From NCBI RefSeq assembly GCF_000242455.2, contig NC_019892.1, positions 2,666,001 to 2,730,000 of the forward strand: 64,000 nucleotides of DNA, read 5' to 3'. Source of the DNA: Singulisphaera acidiphila DSM 18658 (GTDB lineage: Bacteria > Planctomycetota > Planctomycetia > Isosphaerales > Isosphaeraceae). Shown in pieces: positions 16,593-27,086 of the stretch. Within the stretch, counting starts at the first letter, position 1; each line of letters begins with the position of its first letter. The notes beneath the pieces are model-generated. The model did no database searches and was not told the DNA's origin. It saw only the letters and a list, made by a program, of their open reading frames with translations. The position numbers were made by a program, and so were the translations under genes.

Positions 16593-17568
16593 CGCGCTGG
16601 TCCAGGACTTCTTCTGTCGCCGGTTGATTGAGCAGCAAGGCGTGAGCCCCCGCACGGTCGAAGCCTACCGTGATACGTTTCGGTTGCTTCTGGCCTACTT
16701 GCCGCAGCACCTGGGCAAGCCGGTCCCGGCGCTCGGCCTGACGGACCTCGATGCCCCGGCGGTCCTCGCCTTCCTGGATCACCTGGAGACCACGCGGGGC
16801 AACGGCCCCCGAACGCGGAACGCCCGATTGGCCACGCTGCGCTCATTCGTACAATACGCCGCGTCGCGCGACCCAACCGCTTGGCCGCTCGCCCGGCGGG
16901 TGCTGGCCATCCCGGCCAAGCGTTACAGTAAGCCGCTGCTTGGCTACCTGACCCGCGAGGAGATGCAGGCGATCCTGGACGCCCCGGACGCCGCGACCTG
17001 GGCCGGTCAGAGGGACCGAGTGCTGCTTGCCGTGATGTATAACACGGGGGCCCGTGTGTCCGAGGCCGTCGGCCTCCGGCGCGGCGACCTGACGGACACG
17101 AGCGCGCGATCGCTCCGGATCCGAGGCAAGGGTCGCAAGGAGCGGGTGGTCCCCTTGTGGAAGCAGACGGCCAAGGCTCTGGCGCACTGGTCGAAGCAAC
17201 TCGACGATAAGCCGGACACCCCGCTCTTCCCGAACGCACGCGGTCAGCCTCTGAGCCGGTCCGGATTCGAGGATCGGCTTGCACTGGCCGTGGACAGGGC
17301 GGTGGAGAAGTGCGCGGGTCTCAAGGGCAAGTCGGTCACGCCCCACACGATTCGCCATACGACGGCGATGCACCTGCTGCAATCGGGGGTGGACGTAACG
17401 GTGATTGCCCTGTGGCTGGGCCACGAAAGCCCCGAGACGACGCACCAATACGTCGAGGCCGATCTGAGGATGAAGGAGGAGGTACTGGCCAAGGCGCGGG
17501 GCTTGTCGCCGGAGCCGACTGTCTACCGGCCGAAGGGCAAGCTGCTCGCCTTCCTGGACAGCCTGTGA
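16576..17568 (+). CDS. RIT tyrosine recombinase C
   Basis: A 330-aa tyrosine recombinase of XerC/D-like layout. Residues about 5-95 are the SAM-like N-terminal domain (GVSPRTVEAYRDTFRLLLAY). The catalytic motifs are NTGARVSEAVGL, GKGRKERVVPLW, TPHTIRHTTAMHLLQ and WLGHESPETTHQYV with the Tyr nucleophile. All key residues are present, so the trio appears intact. The stop is six bases before the subterminal TTATGCGGAG arm. Confidence 0.9.
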   Translation: MIPSFDALVQDFFCRRLIEQQGVSPRTVEAYRDTFRLLLAYLPQHLGKPVPALGLTDLDAPAVLAFLDHLETTRGNGPRTRNARLATLRSFVQYAASRDPTAWPLARRVLAIPAKRYSKPLLGYLTREEMQAILDAPDAATWAGQRDRVLLAVMYNTGARVSEAVGLRRGDLTDTSARSLRIRGKGRKERVVPLWKQTAKALAHWSKQLDDKPDTPLFPNARGQPLSRSGFEDRLALAVDRAVEKCAGLKGKSVTPHTIRHTTAMHLLQSGVDVTVIALWLGHESPETTHQYVEADLRMKEEVLAKARGLSPEPTVYRPKGKLLAFLDSL

Positions 17569-17627
17569 TCGTATTATGCGGAGTCGAGCCGCGTGAATTC
17601 GCTGGGCACACCCATCGGTCTGGTGGC

Positions 17628-17658
17628 GACTCCGCATAATCCGGAGGCCCGCATAATT
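17628..17658. repeat. RIT right terminal inverted repeat
   Basis: Contains CTCCGCATAA (17630-17639) and ends CCCGCATAATT. The subterminal inverted copy TTATGCGGAG is at 17574-17583, six bases after the last recombinase stop codon, mirroring the left end. Confidence 0.85.
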
Positions 17659-19044
17659 CCGGCCGATGGCTTGGTCGCGGAGGCGACGCTCCGCCACGTT
17701 GTTGTCGATCGTCAGCCGGCCGTCCTCGGTGTAGCGGCACAACGCCTTCCACTGATTCCGCGCATAGGTCAGAGCCTGGCCCAACGCCGATTTCGGCAGC
17801 GACTGGTCCGCAAGCCGATCGAGGTCCCCTCGAAGCCGTTCCAGGATCGGCACCGCTTCTTGCGCACGCAGGGCCTGTCTCGCCTCAACGGACAACCCTC
17901 GGACGCGATCCTCCACGTCGTATAACCGGCGGATCGCTTCCAGGATCAAACCCGCGTTCCCCGGCGACGACGACCGCGCATCGTAGAACTTGCGGCGGGC
18001 GTGCGCCCAACAAGCGACTTCGTGGATCGCCGAAGGCGACCCGAGATAGAGCCCGTCATATCCAGCATATGCGTCAGCCTGGAGATAACCCACGAAGCCG
18101 GCCAGGAACGTCGCCGGCCCGTCGCGTTTGCGACTCGCCGTATGGTCGTACACGTCGTAGGAATGATCCTCGTCCCCATGATAGAGCCAGAACCGTGTCG
18201 TCAGGCTCCCGGGAGCCTCGCCGCCCAGCGCCTTGACGGGGGTGTCATCGGTCCAGATCACCGGAGATTGGAGCACGAGTTGCTTTTGGAGGTCGTAGAG
18301 CGGCCCCATCAACTCGGCGGCCTTGCGGACCCAATCGCACAGCGTCGCACGCGGCAGGTGCAAACCGTAGCGAACCGCGATGCCCTCGAAGCGGTACAGG
18401 GTCAAGTGATCGATAAACTTGGAAATCAGCAATTGCGAAAGCAGGCCCGCTCCCGCGATGCACCCCGGGAGCGGTCGCTCCGGTCCGTCGGGGCTTTTCA
18501 CTCCGTCGTGGCAGTGCGAGCACGCGTACTTGGGGAGGACGTGGACCCGAACCTCCAGGCGAGCCGGGATGAATTCGAGCTCACGCCGCTCGTCTTCGCC
18601 GATGCGTGCCTTGGACCGGCCGCAGCATGAGCAAGTCTTGTCCGCCTCGGGCACGTCATGTTCGATGCGGACGTGGGGCAGGCGGCTGAAATCCAGCGTC
18701 CGCGATGGCCGGGACTTCCTCGGAGCGGCCGGCATCGGGGCCTCCGGTTCGGCCTCGGGAGCCACCTCGAGGTCCTCGCCGAACGCGAAGAGATGACCTT
18801 GTCCAGGATCGTCGCATCGTTCGCTGCGTCGCCCGTAGACATAGCGGCGGTACCGCTCCAACTCCTGGCGCAGGCGGTCGTTCTCTTGCGTCAACTCCTC
18901 ATTGGCCCTGCTGGTGGCTTGATCGAGTGCGGCGAGCAGGTCCTGGATCCGTTGCTGCCTCGCGTCGCCGGGAGGGGCCGCATCGCCGGAGACTGGCGGC
19001 GACGCGGGGCCGGATTGGGCATTTCGACCGAGAGGATTAATCAT
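17659..19044 (-). pseudogene. tnpC: IS66 tnpC, 5' part
   Basis: Starting at ATG 19044 (MINPLGRNAQSG), the 462 codons up to the RIT junction encode a leucine-zipper-like coiled coil (NEELTQENDRLRQELERYRR), then the zinc-binding CSCCGRSKARIG/CSHCHD region. The DDE domain follows, with VIWTDDTPVKALGG, YLQADAYAGYDGLY, VACWAHARRKFYDA and TIDNNVAERRLR. The frame is cut at GR by the RIT element and resumes at 14188. Codons upstream of 19044 belong to another frame of tnpB and are not part of the gene. Confidence 0.9.
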
Positions 19045-19075
19045 TAATTGGATTATCGCATACTTACCTCTGATT

Positions 19076-19462
19076 TCAAGTGGTTTTCCCGGGATTTTCC
19101 CTGTTTTTCTCAGTCCTCCGGTATCGTTTTCGTTGCTGGGCGTTCCCCAGGTCGATGCCGCCCAGGAGCATGGCGAGTTGGGCGGACCGGAGTTCGATCG
19201 GGGCGTCGGAGGAGGGCCGGAGGGGGACCTGGAACGAGCCGGCTTCGAGGCGATAGTACCAGATCGCCAGGCCATCGACATTCCAGTAGAGGATCTTGAT
19301 GCGATCACGTCGGCGATTCAGGAAGAGGAAGAGATGGCCGGAGAGGAGTTCCTCCTGAGGGAAGGCTTGGCTGACGATTCCCGAGAGCCCGTCAAAGCTT
19401 TTTCTGAGGTCAACGGAGTCGGCGTGAAGGAGGATCCGCACGGTGTGTGGGACGCTCAACAT
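19076..19462 (-). CDS. tnpB: IS66 accessory protein TnpB
   Basis: A 128-aa protein of the IS66 Orf2/TnpB family: a start VRILLHADSVDLRKSFDGLS, then GHLFLFLNRRRDRIKILYW and the DGLAIWYYRLEAGSF block. The length is typical. It overlaps tnpA by seven bases and is followed by tnpC, the standard IS66 order. It is an accessory factor of unknown mechanism needed with TnpA and TnpC. It appears intact, but its partner TnpC is disrupted. Confidence 0.9.
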   Translation of the reverse strand: MLSVPHTVRILLHADSVDLRKSFDGLSGIVSQAFPQEELLSGHLFLFLNRRRDRIKILYWNVDGLAIWYYRLEAGSFQVPLRPSSDAPIELRSAQLAMLLGGIDLGNAQQRKRYRRTEKNRENPGKTT

Positions 19463-19857
19463 GAGGCGTGCTCCATCCTCGCCGCGACGCGGGCGACGGT
19501 CTCGACGACCCGGCAGACGAGTTCACCGCCCGCGGCGATGGGCAGGAGGATTCGTCCGCCGTCGGGGAGTCGGATGGTGAGGAATTCAGGGGAATCGCCG
19601 GCTCGCGACTCGGGGGCGGCGGCGAGGATGACCGGCACGAATGCCGGTTCGCGAGCCGGAGCGGGGACAGGGCAAGGCGAATCCGAGGCGAGGCGTCGCT
19701 TCCAGGCGTGGAAAGACGCGGTTGAGATCCCTTGGCCTTGGCAGAACTGGCCGATGGTGAGACCGCTGTCGGACTGCTGTTGCAGTCGCCGACGCCAGAG
19801 GACTGGGAGGGCAGGATTGGCGGCACGTGGCATCGTCTGACTCCGGAGGACGAACAA
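19456..19857 (-). CDS. tnpA: IS66 accessory protein TnpA (HTH)
   Basis: A 133-aa protein with an N-terminal helix-turn-helix (WRRRLQQQSDSGLTIGQFCQ, GISTASFHAWKRRL) and a proline-rich linker. It ends in a beta-rich domain LTIRLPDGGRILLP ... VVETVARVAAR. This is the TnpA/Orf1 of IS66. The start could be the downstream ATG giving MPRAANPALP, at about residue 9. It lies 57 bases from the IS terminus, as expected for the first gene of the element. Confidence 0.85.
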   Translation of the reverse strand: MFVLRSQTMPRAANPALPVLWRRRLQQQSDSGLTIGQFCQGQGISTASFHAWKRRLASDSPCPVPAPAREPAFVPVILAAAPESRAGDSPEFLTIRLPDGGRILLPIAAGGELVCRVVETVARVAARMEHASC

Positions 19858-19914
19858 AATGGTCCGTCTTCCAGGCTATCAGGCGGCACAAGACTGGCTA
19901 TTTCGAACGCTTAC

Positions 19915-19921
19915 GCAGATG
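19915..19921. repeat. Target duplication of IS66, right
   Basis: GCAGATG, identical to 13825-13831. Confidence 0.8.
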
Positions 19922-21733
19922 TGCTTCAACAGCCCGGGGATCATCGCGGCTGTCAGGGACCGCGGCGGGGTGATCGGCAATGAGATTCAGAAGGAATTGG
20001 CGGACCTCAAAACCCAGGGGAAGCAGCACCTCTTCGCGGGCGTGATGACGGGATGGGAGACGCAGATCGGCAGCGATTTCGAGACGAACCGCCCGCTCGG
20101 ATACCGTGCGCTTCGCCATCGCGGGTTCACCGAGACCAAGCCCCCGAAGGACATCGACCTCGAGCGAGTGCAAGTCGTGAAGGAGTTCATGGAGCTGGGG
20201 GCGAACTCGCTGCATGACGGCGGCGTCCCCCGCGAGCGGATCTTCTGCCACATCGCGTTCACCGACCAAGGGCTGCGGAAAGCGGACGCGAAGGAGTCTT
20301 ACGCCCGGAAGGTCCATATCGCCGTGCCGGAAGTCGCGTTCAGTCTCGCCTACCGTCCCGGATTCTCCACATATCCCGAAGGGGCGACGTTCAAGGAAGT
20401 CTATGCGGTGATCGCGAAGCATGGCTCTCCCGCCTGGATCTCCGCCGAGGGGACCAACGTGTCGCCCACGAGCATGCCGGGCGAGCCGACGATGGAATCG
20501 TACCTCGCCCGCATGTTCAACCACGGTGCGGTGATGACGAACATCTTCTCGTGGGGTATCGGCGGGGAAGCGATGCGCGACAACTTCTTCCGGAAGGCGA
20601 CGGAGAACCCGGAAGCGCTGGCTGCGTATGCGAAGTTTCTGCGGGGTGAACCCCTCGTGGAATCCGCCGCCACGGGGTTTTCGAGCGAAGCTTTCCAGGC
20701 CAAGATGCGCAAGATTCAGGAAGAATTGCCCGGCTGGATTCAGAAATCAGGGAAGCAAGCGGAGGCGATGCCGCTGATCCAAAAGCTCGAGGGGCTGGTG
20801 AAAGAGAAGCAGTGGCAGAAGGCGGACAAGGTCGCCGACGAAGTCCTGGCGATGATGAAAGGGGACAAGGGGCAGAATAAGGAGGAACCGAAGGCGTCCA
20901 CGGTCCAGGAGCGCCTGCCGGCGAAGATTCAACAGATCCAGAAGGAGCTTACCGCTTGGGTTCAGGGGAACGCCGACCGACAGGAGAAGGCGACCTCGCT
21001 CATGAAGTCCCTCGACGAGCAGATCAAGGCGATGGATCTGGAGCGTGCCGAGGAAGCGGCTGACGCCGTACTGAAGCTGATTGGTAGCGAGGTGCCGATT
21101 CCGGACGCCCAGCGACAGTCCCCCGCTCAGGACGCGCCGGAGGAGGCGAGCAGAAAGCTGCGGCACGAATTCGGCGGTTCCTTCCTGGTGTCCCGAGACA
21201 AGGTCCAGGAGGAATTGAAGTTAACCGCAGAATAGCGGAGAAGGTTGGAGCACCGCCTCCGGCATCTGATTCTCGACATCATGCAGTCCTTTCAGAAGAT
21301 CGAGGGCGTGAAGCCGGAGGAGCGAAAGAAGGAGTTCGGAGCAGACCGCCAGAGGGCGCAGGAGAAACTGACGGCCGTCCTGAAAGAAACTCTCGACGAA
21401 GCACAGCGCAAGCGCTTGCGTGAATTGGTGCTGCGACGGGAATGGCTTTTCGGCGACGGGGAGTCGTGGAGGGACCTGAAAGTCACGGCCGAGCAACGAA
21501 AGCGATTCATGGCGGAGATCCAGCAGATGCAGAAAAAGATCGCTCCGCTGATGGAAGATGCTTGGAAAAGCGGCAACCCCGATGAGATTCGCCCCAAGGT
21601 GCTGAAGCTCCGCGAGGATCTCCAGGCCAAGCTGGAAACCCTCCTCACGGATGACCAGAGAAAGCAGTGGAAGGAGATGCTGGGCAAGACGGTCGACCTG
21701 AGCCTCGTGTTCGATGACGTGTCGTCTCGGTAG
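19922..21733 (+). pseudogene. TIM-barrel-like hydrolase, 3' part with in-frame amber codon
   Basis: This continues the frame of 13504-13831 after the IS66: CFNSPGIIAAVRDRGGVIGN, HLFAGVMTGWETQIGSDF, FCHIAFTDQGLRK and AWISAEGTNVSPTSMPGEPT, then NHGAVMTNIFSWGIGGEA. The glycoside-hydrolase-like barrel ends near 20660 and an Lys/Glu-rich coiled-coil tail follows. At 21233-21235 a TAG interrupts KLTAE-RRRLEHRL; CAG (Gln) would restore an uninterrupted LTAEQRRRLE motif. The same frame continues to 21733 with two further LTxxQR-type repeats. The gene is thus broken by an insertion, an amber mutation and a lost 5' end. Substrate unknown. Confidence 0.65.
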
Positions 21734-21750
21734 GCGACGGAATCGGAACG

Positions 21751-22244
21751 ATGATCGTTGATATCCACGAACTGGCTCGACGAATGCTGACGGCCTATGA
21801 CGCCAGGCCAGTGCCTTGCCGTACCCCTCAATCTGACGATCGCCCAGGCGTATGCTCTTCAAGCGGGGGTCGCCCGGCTCCCCGGCTCCGCGAAGATCGC
21901 GGGGAGAAGATCATCGGCTACAAGATCGGCTGCACGAGCAGACTCATCCAGGAGCAGTTCGGCGTCAAGGAGCCGATCTTTGGCAGGCTTTTCGACACGG
22001 AACGTCACGACTCAGGTGCTCGGATTTCACACATCTCCTGCGCCAACCTGGCCGTCGAAGGCGAGTTTGCCGTCCGTTTGGCTACGGACTTGCCCGCCTT
22101 AAAACTCGACCGCGTTGAGCGGTTGGACACGATTGAGTCGATCTTTCCGGTGATCGAACTCCCCAATTATGTGCTTCGGGGCCCGAAGACTCTCGTCCAG
22201 GAGCTGATCGCGAGCAAAGGCATGCATGCCGGGTTTGTACTGGC
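21751..22244 (+). pseudogene. 2-keto-4-pentenoate hydratase (MhpD/FAH-fold) relic
   Basis: The protein reads MIVDIHELARRMLTAYDA. It then shifts frame near 21797 to PGQCLAVPLNLTIAQAYALQ and shifts back near 21890 to GEKIIGYKIGCTSRLIQEQF and EPIFGRLFDTE. It continues with NLAVEGEFAVRLATDLP, FPVIELPNYVLRGPKTLVQE and GMHAGFVLAE. This is the FAH-fold hydratase family of aromatic catabolism. Two compensating frameshifts and a 3' truncation by transposase sequence at about 22245 make it a pseudogene. Confidence 0.7.
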
Positions 22245-22860
22245 GGAACAACCTCACAGCGAGCCGCCTCTTCGGCCGCCCTGGCCCGGGTCCGTTCTTC
22301 CAGCAGGGTCCGGGCCTCTTCGATCTTGGCCAACCGGGTCTGCCGTCGCTTCAATTCCTCAGGCAGCTCATCGCCACGACGATCAGGGCAGTGCGCCGCG
22401 TCCTCGGTGGCATCGGCCGACGCCGTCTCGGCGAGGATCTTGGCGATCTCCTCCTTCAGCCGTGCCTCTTCCTTGGCCATGCGGTCGTAGCTCATCGCCT
22501 TGTAGCGCGAGGCGTTGGCTTTGACCTTGGTGCCGTCCAAGGCGATGGTCCCGACCTTGGCCAAACCGGCCAGGGAGCAGAGCTTGAGCATGTCGACGAA
22601 CAAGGTCTCGAGGCGGGCCAGGTGAGTTTTGCCGAAGTCGCTGATGGTCCGGACGTCGGGGATGTCGTCGCCGACGATGATGCGGCAGGCGACATCAATG
22701 TGGCTGCGTCTCATGATCTTGCGTGAGGAGCGCGTGCCGGTGGCGTAGCAATAGAGAAGGAGGGTGACCATCATTCGCGGGTGGAACGGAGGGTCTCGCA
22801 TTCGTAATGGGCGAAGAAGGAGTCAGAGGGTGGCGACTCGGTATGAGAAGACAGCCTGGA
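22245..22860 (-). pseudogene. IS1182-type transposase, N-terminal fragment
   Basis: The minus strand encodes SFFAHYEC, a frameshift near 22790, then FHPRMMVTLLLYCYATGTRS. It continues with HIDVACRIIVGDDIPDVRTI, SDFGKTHLARLETLF and IALDGTKVKANASRYKAMSY, followed by a Lys/Glu-rich coiled coil. This is the N-terminal region and first catalytic Asp of IS1182-like transposases. The C-terminal half is missing. It differs from the intact IS1182 transposase at 35272. Confidence 0.75.
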
Positions 22861-22906
22861 ACTTCCTAGCGTTTGTTCATGTGGCCTCGATCATGATCCT
22901 GCAATA
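22827..22906 (+). pseudogene. C-terminal scrap of an IS5-type transposase
   Basis: The plus strand reads RVATRYEKTAWNFLAFVHVA then SIMILQ and a TAG. This is the usual end of IS5-family OrfB. The rest of that transposase is absent, so it is a debris junction with the IS1182 fragment. Confidence 0.6.
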
Positions 22907-23024
22907 GCTTCGCCCACTTTCTTTACCCAGCTATTGTCCGTACGACCATACGTGATCTCGAGCCGGATAGCTGAGTAGGACCTCCGCCCACGGGGCAAAT
23001 CGCAACGGTTCGGCCCCATATCCA

Positions 23025-26000
23025 TCACGATTCTGGCAATGGTGAGAGCTGCGTAGGCAAGGGTGGCAACTTGAACGAGTCGTGGCCTTCAGCCTCCCTT
23101 GTGACTGCAGGAGTCGAGGGCGCTTGCCCTGGTGCCGGCGAGGGTGAGTACTGCAATTGACCTTGGGGATTGCTGCCCGGATTATTGATGGAAGGAATAG
23201 GAGTCACGGGTTGATTCGTAGGAGCCGGCGTCGATGCTCCGCTCGCAGGTTGAGTAGGCGTCGGGACCGTGGGGTTACTTATGGGGGGGACTGGAGTTGG
23301 CTTCGCAAAGGGGGTCGGGTTGAGCGACCTAGCAGTCCCTGATTCGACAAGCTGAACGACTAGGGTGCCAGTAACTGCTTGGGGCGAGGCGTCTAAGGCG
23401 GCTGTGGGTTTGGCAAGCACGACACTGCCAACTAGTTGCGCGGGCAAGTCGCCACGTCGGATTGTCGGATAGAGTTGATTCATGGCCTGAAGGACGCCAT
23501 TGCCCAACAGATTCGAGTCGAGGGTGTAGAATTCGCCGCTGGCCGAGGGCGCCGCCGACACCGTGACTTGAACGCCTCGGCCTCTTCCGTCGTCGATTGT
23601 AACGATTGCCTCGCGAATGTCAGGCGTGGCCGGTGGAGTAGTCGGCTTGGGCACCTTAATTCGGATCATCCGAGGCTGGTGGGTCGCCGCAGGAGCCAAG
23701 CGGTATCGAGCACTCGACCCCTGCTGTCGCCAGTGGTATGAAACGACCAAACGAGAATCACGGGGGTCGAGTGTTGGCGGAGCAGGAGGGGACGGTTTCT
23801 CCCCGTCGTCGTAAGGAATCAGTAATCGGTCAGATATACCGTTCGGCGTGGAGAGGAAAACCTCCACAAACTTCTGATTATTGGGCCCGGAGACTTTAAG
23901 ATCAGTTGAATCAACGTCGCCTGGGATTCTTAAGCGGAGGTAGGATCGGCTGATGATGTCGACATCGTCAGCTTGAAGCGGGCGGCCTCCGGCTACCACT
24001 TTGGTCTCTTGGATACTTATGTTTTTTCCCGAAACCAAAATCGAAGTCGTTTTGCCTTTGGTAATGCCCCAGGCACCTTGGTAGCCGAACAGACGGGGCA
24101 CAAGAGCCTCGGCTCCATCGACGAACAAGTCAAATCCAGCAATTGATTCGTCGTATGGCAGTCGAACAACCCTTGACTGCATTGGCAACATAGCCTCCAA
24201 CTGCTCAACTTTTGCGGCAATCTGGCGCATGTCGCCGGGTCGATATCGGTGCGAGTCACAGATTAGGCCAAGGTTGCCCCGCAGGTCCCCCACTTGGCGA
24301 CCCTGCTCAAGCATACGCCGGGTCGGGACTACCAAATGTTCGGGGTCAGTCAGCTTAAACCAATTGCCTGTCGTCAAGAACCGTGCCCGGGTTAGGAAAG
24401 ACGGTATCACGACCACCGCCGTAAGTTCACGCTGACCGGTTTCAAGCTTGCTCTTACGAGTCCCGTAGTCCGGACCCGGCCCGCCGCTGATGAGTGTGCT
24501 GGCGAGGACGCCGAAGTTGGTCTTCTGATTGGGCGGGTTCTGGTATCTCGGCTGAAATCGCCATCCGAACACATCGTTGCCGTGCGCTGAGGCCGTCACT
24601 GTTCGATTCAACGCGATCGTTTCTGCATCCTGCTCCAGTCTTCTCCGAAAGCTGTTTAGCTGTGAGAAACTGAGCCGCCCTGTGGAAAAAGCGAACGACA
24701 GTGCAAGTTGTAAGTCTCGGCGAAGGCTGAATGCGTCTAAGATATTCTGCTCGTCGGTGGTTGGATCGAGCGCGAAGGTGATGATTTTCCACCGCGTCTT
24801 GATGTACTGCTCAAAGATGCGGCGTGGGTCGGGGTCCATCTGCTGCGGCAAGCAAGGATGGAACAGGATGTAAGAATGGGGTTCTGGGACCGGCATTCCC
24901 TCGGCATCCAAGGTCCGCGCGATGTCGCGTTTGAACCGGGCGTCCAGTAACCCCACCTCGATGGCAACCGCCCAACAGAGATGCCCCAAGGGCGTATCGC
25001 GGATATTCAAGTAGGAACGGGAAAGTGAGTTCCACAATTCTTCACGGAGTGCAAAGAGGTCTCCGGGCGGGTCGATCGGCACTCCATGTTCGTCGATGAC
25101 CAATTCACTGAAGTCACTCGGTGACTTGCCGGGCCGGGGCACGAAGCCTCGACGGCTGACCGCCTCGTGAATACGTAGTATGAGTTCAGTATTGGCTAAG
25201 CCAACCGCTACGGTCTCGAGTGCAGAGTTGAGTCCGTTGGTTTCCTCGTTCAGTGGACTCGTGACAAGATTCTGTGCACGGACCACGGAGCGGTCGCGGT
25301 CCCTCGCCCCCATCAATCCCGGTGCCAAGCCCTCGCCCTTCAGAGCAGGCGGACGGGCCATCGTGTCGTAAGCAATCGAAATCATGTTTTTTAGGTAGGC
25401 TCGAACGTCACTCGCCCGAGGCACCTTATTCTTCAACCGCGCGTCCACAGCGAAGGCCACGTGGTCGAGGGTGGATTCAAGGAAGATCTCAGGAAGATCG
25501 TTTGGTGCGACCGGATAGTATTGCTGCGTGCCTCGGTCTGCGCCGGGACCCGCCTGTAAAACCGAAGACAGACCCTCAATTGCAATATTTGCATTGCTGA
25601 CGTCGCCAAGGACTTTGGCCAAGTCGCTCTGCTTCCCTGGGGCCAATGTATCAACCAGCAATCTAGCATCATCGAGAAGCACGGTATCCACCAATTGCTT
25701 TGCAATACTGCTGTACGTACTTGCACCCAATGAGTCATTTACCAGGTCAACGGCGATCACAGCTACGGCTTTGCGTACTTCCCCTCCGAGAGATGACCTC
25801 GGCCAAGGCTGGTTCTGAACTGGCTCAGAATCAGAAAAGCTAGCAACAGCTTGCCTCACAGCCTGGCCAGTTCTCTCAAATGCTTGTATATTGCGGAGCT
25901 CAATTGAGTTAAACGAAGGATTTTTTTTTAACTCTCTTTCGATCATCCGTCCTACGGCCGCATTGAATTCAGCGTCAAGCAGACGTAATCGGGATGCTAT

Positions 26001-27086
26001 CACCCTTTTTGCTATACCGGTTTGAGTCAATCCATCCCGGAGAATGAAGGTTGTCATACCATCGAGAAGTAGCTCCAATCGCTTCCGCGGAGAATCTTCG
26101 TTCGCAGGCTTCTCAGATGCGTGAGGTCTCCGAACATCTTGTCCCTGTAGCTCAGGTGGCGGAGGCGGCGATGCTTCGTATGGGGCAAATGCTGCAAATA
26201 ATTCGGGGTTCAATGCTTTGTTCTTGGCCTCTCTGAATTCGTCAAAACTACTGAACTGTTGCTTCTTGCCCCCATTAATAACATACAAACCTATATCATT
26301 TGCCAATTTATTGATTGTTTTAAGATCCTCATTTTTGCCGATACGAATTTCTGCAAATTTGAATTTGAACAAGCGTTCCAATAATTGACTGTCTGACAAT
26401 AGGGCTTGTGCGATTTCGTCCTTCGAAATCTTGTCATCCAGAGATCGAAGCGTCGATGCTTTGAGCTCCTCTTTAAGCTTGTTCAATCTGTCTAGTGCCG
26501 CTTTGCGATCAATGAGGGCTTGCACACGACCGCTTCGGATTGACTCGAAGATGTATGGCGACAGGACATCCGTCAGGTCGTTGATGGCAAGACTGCGAAA
26601 GGTTGTCGCGAGGAAGTCAGGAGTGAATTCGTGCTCGATGGTAACGGCCAGATCAGCTCCGTAGCCGTGGTGTGTGCGTTCTCCCGGAGTGATTGAGACT
26701 GGCATCCGAACCAAGTAGAGGGCATAGCCGGCAGAATCGGTGATGTCGTCGCCAATATTGATCCGTCGGTGGGCGTTGAGGTTGTCAAGATAACGACGCT
26801 TCTGATCGACATACACTGTCGGCTCCAGGCCAAGCGAACCATCCTTCCGTGCGAGATCGGCTCGAAAATCTTTGAGCAGTTCGAAACTTTTAGTAACAGA
26901 AACAGGGTTGTCCTTATATTTCTCTTGGATGTACTTGAGCATTTCGGCGGCGGCCTTGGTTGATTCGTCGGCAAGTTTGGAAGGGTCCGGGCCAGCTTCT
27001 TGGGTGCTCGCTCCGCTGGCGACGGAGACGGATGGTGCCGTCGATCGGCCTCCCCTTCGGCCCGTGGCAACTAATGCTGCGCCTAG
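23025..27086 (-). pseudogene. Large secreted protein of unknown function, main part (interrupted by IS701)
   Basis: The minus-strand frame is open from the IS701 junction (27086) to TGA 23025, about 1,353 codons. It joins exactly with 28628-29023, giving 1,485 residues. I recognise no catalytic domain. Visible features are long helical stretches (residues roughly 150-700), two PGxxxPSPP/APPPPP-type linkers and an IPT/TIG-like beta domain near 24080-23830 (KTTSILVSGKNISIQETKVV, PGDVDSTDLKVSGPNNQKFV). A Pro/Thr-rich C-terminal tail (PVPPISNPTVPTPTQPASGA) looks like a surface or cell-wall extension. The upstream 5' part supplies the signal peptide. With the IS in place the protein is not made as a unit; an internal ATG at 26942 could give a leaderless product. 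Confidence 0.7.

Larger units (their letters stand above)
14193..17658. mobile_element. RIT element (three tyrosine recombinases in tandem)
   Basis: Three overlapping plus-strand tyrosine recombinase genes lie between terminal inverted repeats 14217-14247 and 17628-17658 (29 of 31 bases match). The unit is inserted in IS66 tnpC at CCGG, which is present on both sides (14189-14192 or 14213-14216, and 17659-17662). An extra 20-bp palindrome (14193-14212) bounded by CCGG precedes the left repeat, so the left boundary is either 14193 or 14217. Confidence 0.85.
13832..19914. mobile_element. IS66-family element, itself interrupted by a RIT element
   Basis: The ends are GTAAGCGCTCGA (13832-13843) and the reverse complement GTAAGCGTTCGA (19903-19914), the typical IS66 terminus. 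The flanking GCAGATG at 13825-13831 and 19915-19921 is the target duplication. Seven bases match, where eight are usual for the family. It carries tnpA, tnpB and tnpC on the minus strand. Without the RIT insert it would be about 2.6 kb, normal for IS66. Confidence 0.9.

Noticed and set aside
19045..19308. N-terminal extension of TnpC
   Set aside because: The codons lie inside tnpB in another frame; TnpC homology begins at MINPLGRN (19044).
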